Source of the DNA: CALHKP01 sp963558075
Lineage (GTDB): Bacteria > Bacillota > Clostridia > Peptostreptococcales > Anaerovoracaceae
Length of the DNA stretch: 32,674 bases
Assembly: GCA_963558075.1 (NCBI GenBank)
Contig: CAUWFN010000021.1
Coordinates: 1-32,674 of the forward strand
Direction: 5' to 3'
Part shown: piece after piece, positions 16,759 to 26,021 of the stretch
How the letters are laid out: each line of letters begins with the position of its first letter
Position numbering within the stretch: the stretch's first letter is position 1
Notes under the pieces: generated by a model
What the model was told of the DNA's origin: nothing
Seen by the model: the letters and a program-made list of their open reading frames with translations, nothing else
The model's database searches: none
Program-made: the position numbers and the translations under genes

Positions 16759-19065
16759 CTACACCTCCTCTTTGTATGCATTCATCGCAGTCTTTTTGAA
16801 CATGGCTTTTGCATATCTTCCTGCAAGAAGTAGTGTCATCACGCAAAGTACAGCATAAAGAACTACGTAGTTCACTGGCTCAAGGTACAGAGTCAGGTTT
16901 GCGATGAAATCAGGAAGGCTGATTATAGAAGCTTTTGCCATATAAAGGACTGCTCCAGAAATAGCAAAGGCGATATTAAATACTACGAACATATCTGCTG
17001 TGAGTATGCCTCTGCAGTTACCTCTAGATGCTCCTAGCATTCTAACTGTTGAGAAATATACGTTTCTCGACTTGTAAATCAGCTTGATTACAAAATATGT
17101 TATAAAGAACATGAATATCATCATCGCCGCCATTACAGCAAAGCGAAGAGCGTTGTTCATCATTATTCCGAATTTGTTTGTCGCGCTAGCTGCTTTGTTA
17201 ATATAAAGGCACTTATATCCTTCATCTTCTATTGCTTTTATCGTCTCCTCGGATTTCATTATTTTGCCCATCAAAACGGAAACCTGGAAATTGCCTTTGT
17301 CATATAGGCTTCCCATATCCTTAGGATTCATGAAAATCTGTCCCCAAACCTCGTCGGAGTTAATTCCAAGAAGCTTCTGCATGTTCTGCGTATTGTACAT
17401 TGCCGCAACGCTGAATGATTTTGTTTCTTCGAAATATATATTCTTAGTCTTTATATCAAAGCTCTTCCAGAGGGCGTTTCCGTATGGATAAACCTGGTAG
17501 CCTAGCTCCTCCGGAATATATACGTATCCTTCTGGCACTCTGTCTGATGCCGTAAGAGGGTGGCTTACGCCGCTTATTATCTTTCCGCCAACATAATATT
17601 CGTGGGCACAGGAATGAGATGTTTCTGTCTGAAGAAGCAGATTTGTTCCTTCCGGATTCATTACAAGAAAACCATCATAGTAGTAGGATGTTGTCCTTAG
17701 CTTTTCCTTTTCCTGCTTACTCATATATCCATAGCCTGTAATCGTGATATCCTGAACTGCGTATCCGCGATTTGAAAGGCGGAATGTTTTACCGATAATG
17801 CCATCCTCCATCATGTGATCTGCATAGCTACCTTTTTCTATAACAAGAAATCCTTCTGCCGCATTCTGAGGCATCCTGCCAGCTTTTATATTGTCCTCAC
17901 GTCCCTTCATTTCGGAAACCTGTAGCGACATATATGCATCATCTGAGCTTATATCAACCTGAGTATCAAGCATTATGTCTTTTTCTACAACGTCTTTGAC
18001 ATTTGGCATCGCCGCAAGCTTTTCTATGTCAGCTTCTGTAAACAGTGATTTGTCGCTTTTTTGTACGAGAATTCTGTCTGGAGTAGTGCCTCTAAAGAAT
18101 TCACTGTATCCCATGGAATAGTTCAGAGTTTTCATCTGGCTATATGTAGAATATGCTCCGAAGGTTCCCATGCACAGAAATATGAATACAAATAGAAGCA
18201 AGATGAACTTAGGAACAATGTTAAAAGTGTTTCGCACTCCAAGCCTCACTACGTTTTTAGAAGAAAGCTTTCCCGTTTTAGATACGGATAGGCTCTCGTC
18301 ATTGCTAGCTTCTTTGATAGGCTCAGATGGCTTAACATCTAGCTTAACTGAATCTACATCTTCCTGCTCAATTTCTGATACATTTCTAGGTCTTAGCGTC
18401 TTGTCTTCTAAGATTTTACCATCGTGCATTGTTATCTTTCTTGTGACAAACTCCTCTACCTGGTCATAGTTGTGAGTTACTATGATTATCAGTTTATCCT
18501 TCGAAAGCTCGTTCAGAAGTCCTATGATTGATTTTGCTGACTCACTATCAAGATTTCCTGTAGGCTCATCGGCTACAATTACAGGAGTCTCAAGGGCAAG
18601 GGCTCTTGCAATTGCAACCCTTTGTTTCTGTCCTCCCGATAGCTTTGATGCTTTTGTCTTGACATACTGCGTAAGTCCAACTTTTTCTATTATTTCCATA
18701 ACCTTTGGCTTTATATCTTGCTTTCTGTATCCGTTAAGAAGCAGTACAAGCTCTATATTTTGATATACTGTATAGCTGTTTATCAAATTGAAGGTCTGAA
18801 ATATATTTGCTATGTATTTTTTTCTGTATTCTTCCAGCTCATCTGTGCTGTATCCGCTTGTAGGCTGACCGTATATGTACATTTCGCCTTCCTCGTAAGA
18901 GTCTAGTCCCGAAATAACATTAAGAAGGGTTGACTTTCCCGATCCGCTCTCGCCCGTTATGGCAACAAATTCGCCCGGCTCAAAGTTCAGACTCACCTTA
19001 CTGAACCCGCTTGTTACAACACCATTTGCGGAGTAGAACTTTGATATTCTCTCTAGCTTAAGCAT
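16759..19065 (-). CDS. ABC transporter, fused ATPase and FtsX-type permease (first of pair)
   Basis: A 768-residue paralogue of its downstream neighbour with the same plan. Walker A GESGSGKST at 38-46, signature LSGGQ at 142-146, Walker B VIVADE at 162-167, an acidic linker, a membrane segment at about 284-305, an extracytoplasmic region to about 645, then three membrane segments. The open frame extends upstream to 19113, but GAGAGAGGAGAAA sits just ahead of the ATG at 19065 and MLKLERISKFY is a normal ABC start. An extended -10 lies about 34 bases upstream, so this gene leads a two-gene operon. No two-component system or small peptide gene is adjacent. Confidence 0.85.
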   Translation of the reverse strand: MLKLERISKFYSANGVVTSGFSKVSLNFEPGEFVAITGESGSGKSTLLNVISGLDSYEEGEMYIYGQPTSGYSTDELEEYRKKYIANIFQTFNLINSYTVYQNIELVLLLNGYRKQDIKPKVMEIIEKVGLTQYVKTKASKLSGGQKQRVAIARALALETPVIVADEPTGNLDSESAKSIIGLLNELSKDKLIIIVTHNYDQVEEFVTRKITMHDGKILEDKTLRPRNVSEIEQEDVDSVKLDVKPSEPIKEASNDESLSVSKTGKLSSKNVVRLGVRNTFNIVPKFILLLFVFIFLCMGTFGAYSTYSQMKTLNYSMGYSEFFRGTTPDRILVQKSDKSLFTEADIEKLAAMPNVKDVVEKDIMLDTQVDISSDDAYMSLQVSEMKGREDNIKAGRMPQNAAEGFLVIEKGSYADHMMEDGIIGKTFRLSNRGYAVQDITITGYGYMSKQEKEKLRTTSYYYDGFLVMNPEGTNLLLQTETSHSCAHEYYVGGKIISGVSHPLTASDRVPEGYVYIPEELGYQVYPYGNALWKSFDIKTKNIYFEETKSFSVAAMYNTQNMQKLLGINSDEVWGQIFMNPKDMGSLYDKGNFQVSVLMGKIMKSEETIKAIEDEGYKCLYINKAASATNKFGIMMNNALRFAVMAAMMIFMFFITYFVIKLIYKSRNVYFSTVRMLGASRGNCRGILTADMFVVFNIAFAISGAVLYMAKASIISLPDFIANLTLYLEPVNYVVLYAVLCVMTLLLAGRYAKAMFKKTAMNAYKEEV

Positions 19066-19098
19066 GGCTGTTTCTCCTCTCTCATTTTTTGTGATTTG

Positions 19099-19104
19099 AT
19101 TATA
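19099..19104 (-). promoter_or_regulatory. Extended -10 promoter of the ABC operon
   Basis: On the minus strand TGC-TATAAT forms an extended -10; no good -35 is visible at 16-18 bases. The leader to the ATG at 19065 would be about 30 bases. Confidence 0.55.
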
Positions 19105-19138
19105 GCATAACAAAAACTTCGAATGGGATTTCTTAACA

Positions 19139-20884
19139 TTATTTAATAAAATATATTATAATTTTAATAAATTCGTAAGAAAAAAGATGCCTGCAGCATT
19201 TTCTGTAAGCATCTTTTGTTTGATTTCCTAGCAATGAAGTATGATATCCGATACAAGCTGTTTCTTTCTCGAAACTACACCCGGAAGATAAGCCATATCT
19301 CCGTTTTCGTCGTGAATCTCGCTCATGTGACCTGCAAAAGCACTTTTGATAATTGCCTCTGCATCCTTTCCGGCATAAAGTAGGCCAGAGCTTTCTTCTA
19401 ATATATCTGTCATCATTAAAGAACATCATGTCCACATCCTGCTCTTCTAAAGCTCTGTTCATGAATTCTGTCAGAGGCTTTCTGAGATGATCAAGTTCTG
19501 CTCTATTTGTCGATGTAATCTGTCCTACGCCAAAGGATACTGATTCCGCCTGGAATTTCTTGAAGTCCTGGTAGAAAAGCTCTTCAGGCGTTTTTCCCCT
19601 CAGGTCACTTCCTGCCTCAAACATCTTTGCCGCATACTCTGGAATATCTATCCCAGCAATTTCTGCAAGAGCCTCTGCAGCCTGCTTGTCCATCGGAGTG
19701 CAAGTAGGGGATCTAAACATCAAAGTGTCGGATATGATTGCACTGCACAAAATTCCTGCAATCGGCTTTTCGATTTCAACACATTTTTCTGTGAACATCT
19801 GATATACGATTGTAGCCGTGCAGCCAAGTGGCTGGTTTCTGAAAAATACAGGACCTGTCGTATTGACTGAGCCTGAGCCTATTCTGTGATGGTCGATAAT
19901 TTCTTTGATTTCTGCATATTCTAGGCCTTCAACACCCTGATTTTCCTCGTTGTGGTCAACCATTATTATCGATTTTCCCTTCGCTCCGAGGAGATTTCTT
20001 CTAGAAATCATTCCTATATATTTTCCGTCTTCATCGACAACAGGGAAGTCTCTGTAGCGCTTGCTTGCCATGATTTCTCTTACATCGTCGATATACTCAG
20101 TGTCTTCGAAGGTAATTAGGTTTTCTGTCTTCATAAAATATGACACAGGGGCACTTTGGTTTATGAGTCTTGCCACAAGGAAAGTTTCATACGGTGTTGA
20201 AATTATAGTGCATCCGCGTTCAGCCGCAAGCTTTTTGATCGTCATCGAAACCTTTGCTCCTACACATACGATTATACATGCCGCACCCATTTCGATTGCG
20301 CAAAGCTGTGACTCATATCTATCGCCAAGGATAACCATGTCGTTTTTATCTATGTAATCTTCCATTCTATCAGGATTTGCCGCAGCGATCAAAACCTTTC
20401 CTTTGCTGAAATAGCTGTCCTCGTCTCCAACAATAATCTCTCCGTCGATTGTTTCTACAATATTCTTGTAGCTTGTGTCGGCTCTCGAAAGTATGTCGTT
20501 ATCTAGAATATTCATGTAGGATTTTGCCACATCGCCCACAGAAATCATACCTTCTAGGGTTCCATATCTGCTTATTACAGCAAGGCTTCCCACCTTCGCC
20601 TCCTGCATTGTAGTCCATGCATTTCTTATAGAAATCTCGCTTGTGATGCCTTCTGTCTCTCTGATTTCGATATCTTTTACCTGCGTAGTGATATTATCAA
20701 CAAAGTCAGGCGCCTTTACACCAAAATAATCGAGAACAAAAGAAGTCTCGTTGTTAAGGTCTCCCGCTCTCAGTGGAACGAACATGTCTCCTTCTGTTTT
20801 TTTCTTTAGATTAGCATACCCGATTGCAGAGCATATAGAATCTGTGTCGGGATTTTTGTGTCCTATTACATAAGTTTTTTCCAT
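19139..20884 (-). CDS. Family II Mn-dependent pyrophosphatase with CBS/DRTGG, frameshifted
   Basis: Hydrolyses pyrophosphate; the regulatory form has paired CBS domains around a DRTGG domain that bind adenine nucleotides. Visible: GHKNPDTDSICSAI at 8-21 (metal-binding DHH start), CBS (about 75-125 and 250-305), DRTGG (about 130-245), DHH in IIDHHRIG, SDTLMFRSPT, then the DHHA2 domain. Homology stops near residue 488, after DVDMMFF. The remaining 93 residues are unrelated, Arg/Cys-rich, and run through the terminator. The lost part, TDIL to SRKKQ (substrate-binding), continues in another frame to 19228. Removing one base near 19416-19421 restores 551 residues, a normal length. Either a real mutation or a sequence error. 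The start has GGAAGGAA upstream. Confidence 0.85.
   Translation of the reverse strand: MEKTYVIGHKNPDTDSICSAIGYANLKKKTEGDMFVPLRAGDLNNETSFVLDYFGVKAPDFVDNITTQVKDIEIRETEGITSEISIRNAWTTMQEAKVGSLAVISRYGTLEGMISVGDVAKSYMNILDNDILSRADTSYKNIVETIDGEIIVGDEDSYFSKGKVLIAAANPDRMEDYIDKNDMVILGDRYESQLCAIEMGAACIIVCVGAKVSMTIKKLAAERGCTIISTPYETFLVARLINQSAPVSYFMKTENLITFEDTEYIDDVREIMASKRYRDFPVVDEDGKYIGMISRRNLLGAKGKSIIMVDHNEENQGVEGLEYAEIKEIIDHHRIGSGSVNTTGPVFFRNQPLGCTATIVYQMFTEKCVEIEKPIAGILCSAIISDTLMFRSPTCTPMDKQAAEALAEIAGIDIPEYAAKMFEAGSDLRGKTPEELFYQDFKKFQAESVSFGVGQITSTNRAELDHLRKPLTEFMNRALEEQDVDMMFFNDDRYIRRKLWPTLCRKGCRGNYQKCFCRSHERDSRRKRRYGLSSGCSFEKETACIGYHTSLLGNQTKDAYRKCCRHLFSYEFIKIIIYFIK
19182..19217 (-). terminator. 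Terminator after the pyrophosphatase gene
   Basis: On the minus strand AAAAGATGC pairs with GCATCTTTT, followed by a T-run. It sits just after the stop at 19228 of the restored pyrophosphatase frame but inside the shifted frame, which runs on to 19139. This supports 19228 as the original gene end. Confidence 0.82.
19228..19416 (-). pseudogene. Displaced C-terminal segment of the pyrophosphatase
   Basis: This frame encodes MMTDILEESSGLLYAG at its start and SRKKQLVSDI near its end. Those are the DHHA2 features of family II pyrophosphatases, including the conserved SRKKQ that binds substrate. It has no ribosome binding site and is not an independent gene. It is the proper C-terminus of the upstream frame, separated by one extra base, most simply one T too many in TTCTTTAATG on the minus strand. 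Confidence 0.8.
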
Positions 20885-20966
20885 ATATCAAATTCCTTCC
20901 TCTTTGAATATTTCCTAAAACAAATAATTTAATCCGTTTAGTTATGAAATATTTTTTTCACACTTT

Positions 20967-20989
20967 TGTGGCAGAAAAATTTTGCCACA
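20967..20989. promoter_or_regulatory. Dyad between the divergent pyrophosphatase and purB genes
   Basis: TGTGGCA (20967-20973) and TGCCACA (20983-20989) form a perfect 7-bp dyad with a 9-base A/T spacer. It lies in the 228-base divergent gap, upstream of both genes, and could be an operator for either. No T-run follows, so a terminator is unlikely. Confidence 0.45.
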
Positions 20990-21043
20990 TATATATAATA
21001 TATTGATAAGCCCGAGATTGCAATGTTTATTGTACCCAAAATC

Positions 21044-21072
21044 TTGAATACCCGATTTATAGATGGTATAAT
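21044..21072 (+). promoter_or_regulatory. Promoter of purB
   Basis: TTGAAT (21044-21049), a 17-base spacer ending in TGG, and TATAAT (21067-21072): a strong extended -10 promoter. The leader is only about 35 bases, too short for a purine riboswitch. Confidence 0.78.
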
Positions 21073-21112
21073 ATTACTTTAGTATAACTGGATTTAAACG
21101 AAGAGGTTTTTT

Positions 21113-22543
21113 ATGACAAACAACTATACAAGCCCGCTTTCGGAGCGTTATCCGAGCAGAGAAATGAAATATCTTTTCTCACCCGAAAAAAAATTCAGAA
21201 CCTGGAGAAGGCTCTGGATTGCACTTGCAGAAGCGGAAAAGGAGCTAGGTCTTGATATCACACAAGAGCAGATTGACCAGCTCATCGAATTCAAAGACGA
21301 TATAAACTTTGATGTGGCAAAGGCAAGAGAAAAAGAAGTCCGCCACGATGTAATGAGCCACGTTTATGCATATGGCGAGCAGTGCCCCGATGCAAAGGGC
21401 ATAATTCACCTTGGTGCTACATCTTGCTATGTAGGAGACAACACTGACCTTATAATAATGTCAGAGGCCCTCTCCCTCATAAAGACAAAACTTGTAAACA
21501 CAATTTCAAAGCTTGCAGACTTTGCCCAGAAATATAAGGATCTGCCTACTTTAGCTTATACACACTATCAGGCAGCCCAGCCTACTACAGTAGGAAAAAG
21601 AGCAACACTGTGGATTCAGGACTTTGTTATGGATCTCGAAGACTTAGAATACGTTCTTGATTCAATCAAACTCCTTGGCTCCAAAGGCACTACAGGAACT
21701 CAGGCTTCCTTCCTTGAACTCTTTGATGGAGACCACGAAAAGTGCAAGGAGCTTGACAGAAAAATCGCCGAAAAAATGGGTTTTTCCGGATGCTACGCAG
21801 TTTCCGGACAGACTTATTCAAGAAAAGTGGATAGTCGCGTGCTTAATGTTCTTTCATCAATAGCACAAAGCGCTCACAAATTTTCTAACGATATAAGACT
21901 TCTGCAGCACATGAAGGAAATCGAAGAGCCATTCGAAAAACATCAGATTGGCTCATCTGCAATGGCATACAAGCGAAATCCTATGCGCTCAGAAAGAGTA
22001 GCAGCTCTTGCAAACTACGTTATTTCCGACACGCTGAACCCTGCAATTACAGCATCTACTCAGTGGTTCGAAAGAACCCTAGACGATTCAGCAAACAGAA
22101 GAATTGCAATCAGCGAAGGTTTCCTTGCTACAGACAGCATCCTTGAGCTTTGTATCAATATTTCCGACGGTCTTGTAGTATACCCTAAAGTAATCGAGTC
22201 TCATCTCATGGCTGAGCTTCCGTTCATGGCAACAGAAAACATCATGATGGATGCAGTCAAGGCAGGAGGAGATAGACAAGAGCTTCACGAGAGAATCAGA
22301 GTTCACTCGATGGACGCTGGAAAAGTCGTAAAAGAACAGGGTCTTGCAAATGATTTAATCGATAGAATAGCAGAAGATCCTGCCTTTAACGTAAGCAGAG
22401 AATCGCTTCAGAATCTCCTAAAACCGGAAAACTACATCGGAAGAGCTCCTGAGCAGACAACAGAATTTCTTGATACAGTCGTAAAACCTGTACTAGAAAA
22501 GAACGCTGATATTCTTGGAATTGAAGCAGAAATCAACGTATAA
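21113..22543 (+). CDS. purB: Adenylosuccinate lyase
   Basis: Removes fumarate from SAICAR and from adenylosuccinate in purine and AMP synthesis. The 476-residue product is the longer clostridial form. The fumarase/aspartase-superfamily signature is GSSAMAYKRNPMRSE from residue 280, with S281/S282 in the flexible catalytic loop. GATSCYVGDNTD and THYQAAQPTTVGKR are further family motifs. GAGG lies ahead of the ATG. Followed by purA 42 bases on, so the two steps from IMP to AMP are cotranscribed. Confidence 0.97.
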   Translation: MTNNYTSPLSERYPSREMKYLFSPEKKFRTWRRLWIALAEAEKELGLDITQEQIDQLIEFKDDINFDVAKAREKEVRHDVMSHVYAYGEQCPDAKGIIHLGATSCYVGDNTDLIIMSEALSLIKTKLVNTISKLADFAQKYKDLPTLAYTHYQAAQPTTVGKRATLWIQDFVMDLEDLEYVLDSIKLLGSKGTTGTQASFLELFDGDHEKCKELDRKIAEKMGFSGCYAVSGQTYSRKVDSRVLNVLSSIAQSAHKFSNDIRLLQHMKEIEEPFEKHQIGSSAMAYKRNPMRSERVAALANYVISDTLNPAITASTQWFERTLDDSANRRIAISEGFLATDSILELCINISDGLVVYPKVIESHLMAELPFMATENIMMDAVKAGGDRQELHERIRVHSMDAGKVVKEQGLANDLIDRIAEDPAFNVSRESLQNLLKPENYIGRAPEQTTEFLDTVVKPVLEKNADILGIEAEINV

Positions 22544-22585
22544 ACCATGTCGGCTCATGCCGGCTTTGAGGAAGGAAATATAACT

Positions 22586-23875
22586 ATGATAAAAGCAATA
22601 GTCGGAGCCAACTGGGGCGACGAAGGAAAAGGAAAAATCACTGACGTTCTTTCTAAAGAAAGCGATATAATCGTTCGTTTTCAGGGCGGAAGTAACGCCG
22701 GACACACAATCAAAAACGACTACGGAAAATTTGCACTTCACATGCTTCCGTCAGGAGTTTTTTATGGACATACTACAAGCGTCCTAGGAAACGGTGTGGC
22801 TCTTAACATACCAGGCCTTATCAAAGAGCTAAACTCAATAACAGAAAAGGGCATTCCGATGCCAAAGCTTCTGATTTCAGACAGAGCTCACATCGTTATG
22901 CCTTACCATATTCTGCTAGACGAATACGAAGAAGAACGTCTCGCAGGAAAATCATTTGGTTCAACAAAATCAGGAATCGCGCCATGCTACTCAGACAAGT
23001 ACGCAAAGATAGGATTCCAGGTAAATGAACTATTCATGCCAGAAAAGGAACTCAGAGAAAAAATCGAAAACGTATGCACAATCAAAAACGTTCTCTTCGA
23101 GCATCTTTACAAAAAGCCTCTGATTTCACCTGACGAAATCTATAACACTATGATGGAATACAGAGAAATGATTAAGCCATATGTGGCAAACACATCTGCG
23201 TTCCTTCATAAGGCAATCGAAGAAGGAAAAAATATTCTTCTAGAAGGCCAGCTCGGTGCAATGAAGGATACTGATCACGGAATCTATCCTATGGTTACTT
23301 CATCATCAACACTTGCAGGATTTGGCTCAATCGGAGCAGGAATCCCACCATACGAAATCAAAAATGTCGTAACAGTAGTCAAAGCATACTCATCAGCTGT
23401 CGGAGCAGGGGCATTCGTAAGTGAGCTGTTCGGAGAAGAAGCTGACGAGCTCAGAAGACGCGGTGGAGACGGCGGCGAATTTGGTGCAACAACAGGAAGA
23501 CCTCGCCGTGTAGGCTGGTTTGATGCAGTAGCCACAAAATACGGCTGCCGCATGCAGGGTGCAACAGAGGTTGCTCTCACAGTAGTTGACCCGCTTGGCT
23601 ATCTAGATGAAATTCCAATCTGCATAGCATATGACATAGACGGATACGAAACAACAGACTTCCCTAACACAACATATCTTTATAGAGCAAAACCAGTTCT
23701 CAAGAAACTTTCCGGCTGGAAATGCGACATCACAGGTATCAAAGCATGGGATGATCTACCAATCGAATGTCAGGAATACGTAAACGAAATCGAACGCCAG
23801 ATCGGTGTTCCTATCACAATGGTTTCTAACGGTCCGGGAAGAGACGATATCATTTCCCGCAAACCGTTGATTTAA
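22586..23875 (+). CDS. purA: Adenylosuccinate synthetase
   Basis: Joins IMP and Asp using GTP, the committed step to AMP. The N-terminal GTP loop GDEGKGK covers residues 11-17 with catalytic D12, and H40 lies in GSNAGHT. Later motifs RRGGDGGEFGATTGRPRR and WDDLP are present. The frame is open to 22547, but GAGGAAGGAAA precedes the ATG at 22586 and MIKAIVGANWGDEGKGK is the normal start, giving 429 residues. It lies between purB and alr in one transcription unit. Confidence 0.97.
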   Translation: MIKAIVGANWGDEGKGKITDVLSKESDIIVRFQGGSNAGHTIKNDYGKFALHMLPSGVFYGHTTSVLGNGVALNIPGLIKELNSITEKGIPMPKLLISDRAHIVMPYHILLDEYEEERLAGKSFGSTKSGIAPCYSDKYAKIGFQVNELFMPEKELREKIENVCTIKNVLFEHLYKKPLISPDEIYNTMMEYREMIKPYVANTSAFLHKAIEEGKNILLEGQLGAMKDTDHGIYPMVTSSSTLAGFGSIGAGIPPYEIKNVVTVVKAYSSAVGAGAFVSELFGEEADELRRRGGDGGEFGATTGRPRRVGWFDAVATKYGCRMQGATEVALTVVDPLGYLDEIPICIAYDIDGYETTDFPNTTYLYRAKPVLKKLSGWKCDITGIKAWDDLPIECQEYVNEIERQIGVPITMVSNGPGRDDIISRKPLI

Positions 23876-23925
23876 TAAACTACATCTATCAAGGCAAATA
23901 AAAAAGAAAGAGGGTTTGTATTATC

Positions 23926-25062
23926 ATGTACAAAGAAGCAATTAGACCTGCATGGGCAGAAATCAATCTGAGCAATTTCGATTACAACATCAAACAGATC
24001 AAAGCAAAGGCAGACGGCAGAAAGCTTATTGGCGTAATCAAAGCAGATGCATACGGACACGGCTCTGTAAAATGTGCTGAAGTTCTGAGAGCAAACGGTG
24101 TTGAAACTTTTGCTATCGCAACTCTCCAGGAAGCAATTACTCTGAGAGAAGCAGGTGCAACAGAAGAAATCATCATGCTTGGACTGACTCCTGATATGTA
24201 TGCTGATGTAATCGTTGACTACGATATCACTCCTGTAGTATGCAATGCAGAAAATGCAAAGGCATTCAGCGATGCAGCAAAAGCAAAAGATAAAACAGTT
24301 TCAGGTCTTATCGCAGTAGACACAGGAATGGGCAGAATCGGCTATCTTGCTGACGATACTGAATTCGCAATCGAAGATGTCAAGAAAATCGCAGCTCTTG
24401 AAAACTTCAAAATCAAAGGTATGTTCTCACATATGTCAACTGCAGATGCTGCAGACAAAACATACTCACATGAACAGGAAGCAAAATACAACGCCTTCTA
24501 TGAAGCTCTAACAAAAGCAGGAATCGAAATTCCATTTAGAACACTAGCAAACAGTGCATCAATCATGGAACTTCCATCAGTATACTTTGACGCTGTACGT
24601 CCAGGAATCATCCTTTATGGATGCTATCCTTCAGACGAAGTTGACAAGAACCAGCTTTCACTGAAACCTGTTATGTCTATCAAAGCTAACATCGTTCACC
24701 TAAAAGACGTACCTGAAAACTTCTCAGTAGGCTACGGCAGAAAATACATCTCCGAAAAACCTGCAAGAATCGCTACACTTGCTCTTGGATATGCTGACGG
24801 ATACCCAAGACCATACTCAGCACAGGCAAAGGTTATCGTTAACGGAGTAGTATGCCCTGTAGCAGGAAACATCTGTATGGACCAGTGCATGGTTGACGTA
24901 TCACAGGTTCCAAACGTTAAAGTTGGCGACGAAGTTATCGTAATGGGTTCAGACGGCGTTAACTCAATCACAGCAGATGACATTGCAAATGCAACAGGAA
25001 CAATCAACTACGAAATTTTCTGCGCATTTGGACAGAGACTTCCAAAAGTTTACGTAAAATAA
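23926..25062 (+). CDS. alr: Alanine racemase
   Basis: PLP enzyme making D-Ala for peptidoglycan. K39 in VIKADAYGHG holds PLP. Catalytic Tyr270 lies in VGYGRKY, 19 residues before GYADGYPRP, matching the Tyr265/Tyr284 spacing of the Geobacillus enzyme. The C-terminal INYEIFCAFGQRLPKVY is typical, and the 378-residue length is normal. It follows purA by 50 bases with an AAAGAGGG site, and a terminator ends the purB-purA-alr unit. Confidence 0.97.
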   Translation: MYKEAIRPAWAEINLSNFDYNIKQIKAKADGRKLIGVIKADAYGHGSVKCAEVLRANGVETFAIATLQEAITLREAGATEEIIMLGLTPDMYADVIVDYDITPVVCNAENAKAFSDAAKAKDKTVSGLIAVDTGMGRIGYLADDTEFAIEDVKKIAALENFKIKGMFSHMSTADAADKTYSHEQEAKYNAFYEALTKAGIEIPFRTLANSASIMELPSVYFDAVRPGIILYGCYPSDEVDKNQLSLKPVMSIKANIVHLKDVPENFSVGYGRKYISEKPARIATLALGYADGYPRPYSAQAKVIVNGVVCPVAGNICMDQCMVDVSQVPNVKVGDEVIVMGSDGVNSITADDIANATGTINYEIFCAFGQRLPKVYVK

Positions 25063-25073
25063 AAAAATAGAAA

Positions 25074-25110
25074 ACAGCTGGCTTTGACATGCAGAGCCGG
25101 TTGTTTTTTT
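25074..25110 (+). terminator. Terminator after alr
   Basis: ACAGCTGGCT (25074-25083) pairs with AGCCGGTTGT (25095-25104), including two G-U pairs, followed by seven T. Confidence 0.9.
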
Positions 25111-25156
25111 ACAAAAATTTAATCAAATTCCCTGTTTTGTTTTAACATGAAAAGGG

Positions 25157-25162
25157 TATAAT
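25157..25162 (+). promoter_or_regulatory. Candidate -10 for the HAD gene
   Basis: TATAAT lies about 53 bases before the start codon and just after the alr terminator, so the HAD gene probably has its own promoter. The -35 region is only T-rich with no good match. Confidence 0.5.
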
Positions 25163-25214
25163 AAGCTCGGTAGAATAGAAGAGAGAAGAAAAAGAGAGAA
25201 AGAAAGAGGAAAAT

Positions 25215-25991
25215 ATGGAAAAACTAAGAGAAAAGAAGGGCTTCATATGCGACATGGATGGAGTCATATACCACGGCGAAAGACTTCTTCCCGGAGTAAG
25301 GGAATTTGTTAACTGGCTATACGATAATAACAAAGAATTTTTATTTTTAACTAACAACAGCAGCAAAACACCACTTGAGCTAAAGCTTAAGCTTCAGGCT
25401 ATGGGACTTGATGTTGACGAATCACACTTTTACACAAGTGCTCTTGCAACAGCAAAATTCGTCAGCGAGCAGACATATCACTGCAGTGCATATGTAATCG
25501 GAGATCCTGGCCTTGTAGGCGCTCTTTACCAGGCAGGTGTAGTTATAACAGACAAAGATCCTGACTATGTTATAGTAGGCGAAAGTGCAAACTATAACTA
25601 CGAGTCAATCTGCAAAGCAGTTAACCTAGTTCGCGCAGGCGCAAGACTTATAGGAACTAACTGCGACCTTACAGGCCCTACAACAGAGGGAATTATCCCT
25701 GCATGCAAGGCCCTGATTTCACCTATCGAGATGGCATCAGGCAAAAATGCATACTACGTAGGAAAACCAAATCCGCTAATGATGAGAACCGGTCTTCGCA
25801 TGCTAGGTGTACACTCAGAAGACGCTGTAATGATCGGTGACAGAATGGACACTGATATTGTATCCGGAATAGAATCAGGTCTTGATACAGTTCTTGTACT
25901 GTCAGGCATCACAAGCAGAGAAGAGGTTGACCTTTACCCATACAGACCTAGACTAATTCTAAACGGCGTAGGCGACATTGCAAACGAATAA
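25215..25991 (+). CDS. HAD-IIA family phosphatase (NagD-like)
   Basis: A 258-residue haloacid-dehalogenase phosphatase of subfamily IIA. Motif I is D13-M-D15-G, motif II is LTNNSS, motif III Lys lies in GKPNP at 183-187, and motif IV is GDRMDTD at 208-214. The type C2 cap lies between motifs II and III. Relatives dephosphorylate nucleotides, sugar phosphates or phosphoglycolate; the substrate here cannot be told. A GAGGAAA site precedes the ATG. It stands alone between two terminators. Confidence 0.9.
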   Translation: MEKLREKKGFICDMDGVIYHGERLLPGVREFVNWLYDNNKEFLFLTNNSSKTPLELKLKLQAMGLDVDESHFYTSALATAKFVSEQTYHCSAYVIGDPGLVGALYQAGVVITDKDPDYVIVGESANYNYESICKAVNLVRAGARLIGTNCDLTGPTTEGIIPACKALISPIEMASGKNAYYVGKPNPLMMRTGLRMLGVHSEDAVMIGDRMDTDIVSGIESGLDTVLVLSGITSREEVDLYPYRPRLILNGVGDIANE

Positions 25992-26021
25992 AAGGTAAAC
26001 TTAAAACCAAACAAAATTACC

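Noticed and set aside
19410..19425. Programmed frameshifting in the pyrophosphatase gene
   Set aside because: No slippery heptamer, internal Shine-Dalgarno or downstream structure is apparent, and family II pyrophosphatases are not known to use recoding; an indel is simpler.
21073..21112. Possible purine riboswitch ahead of purB
   Set aside because: The leader from the mapped promoter is about 35 bases, too short for the aptamer, and no conserved core bases are present.
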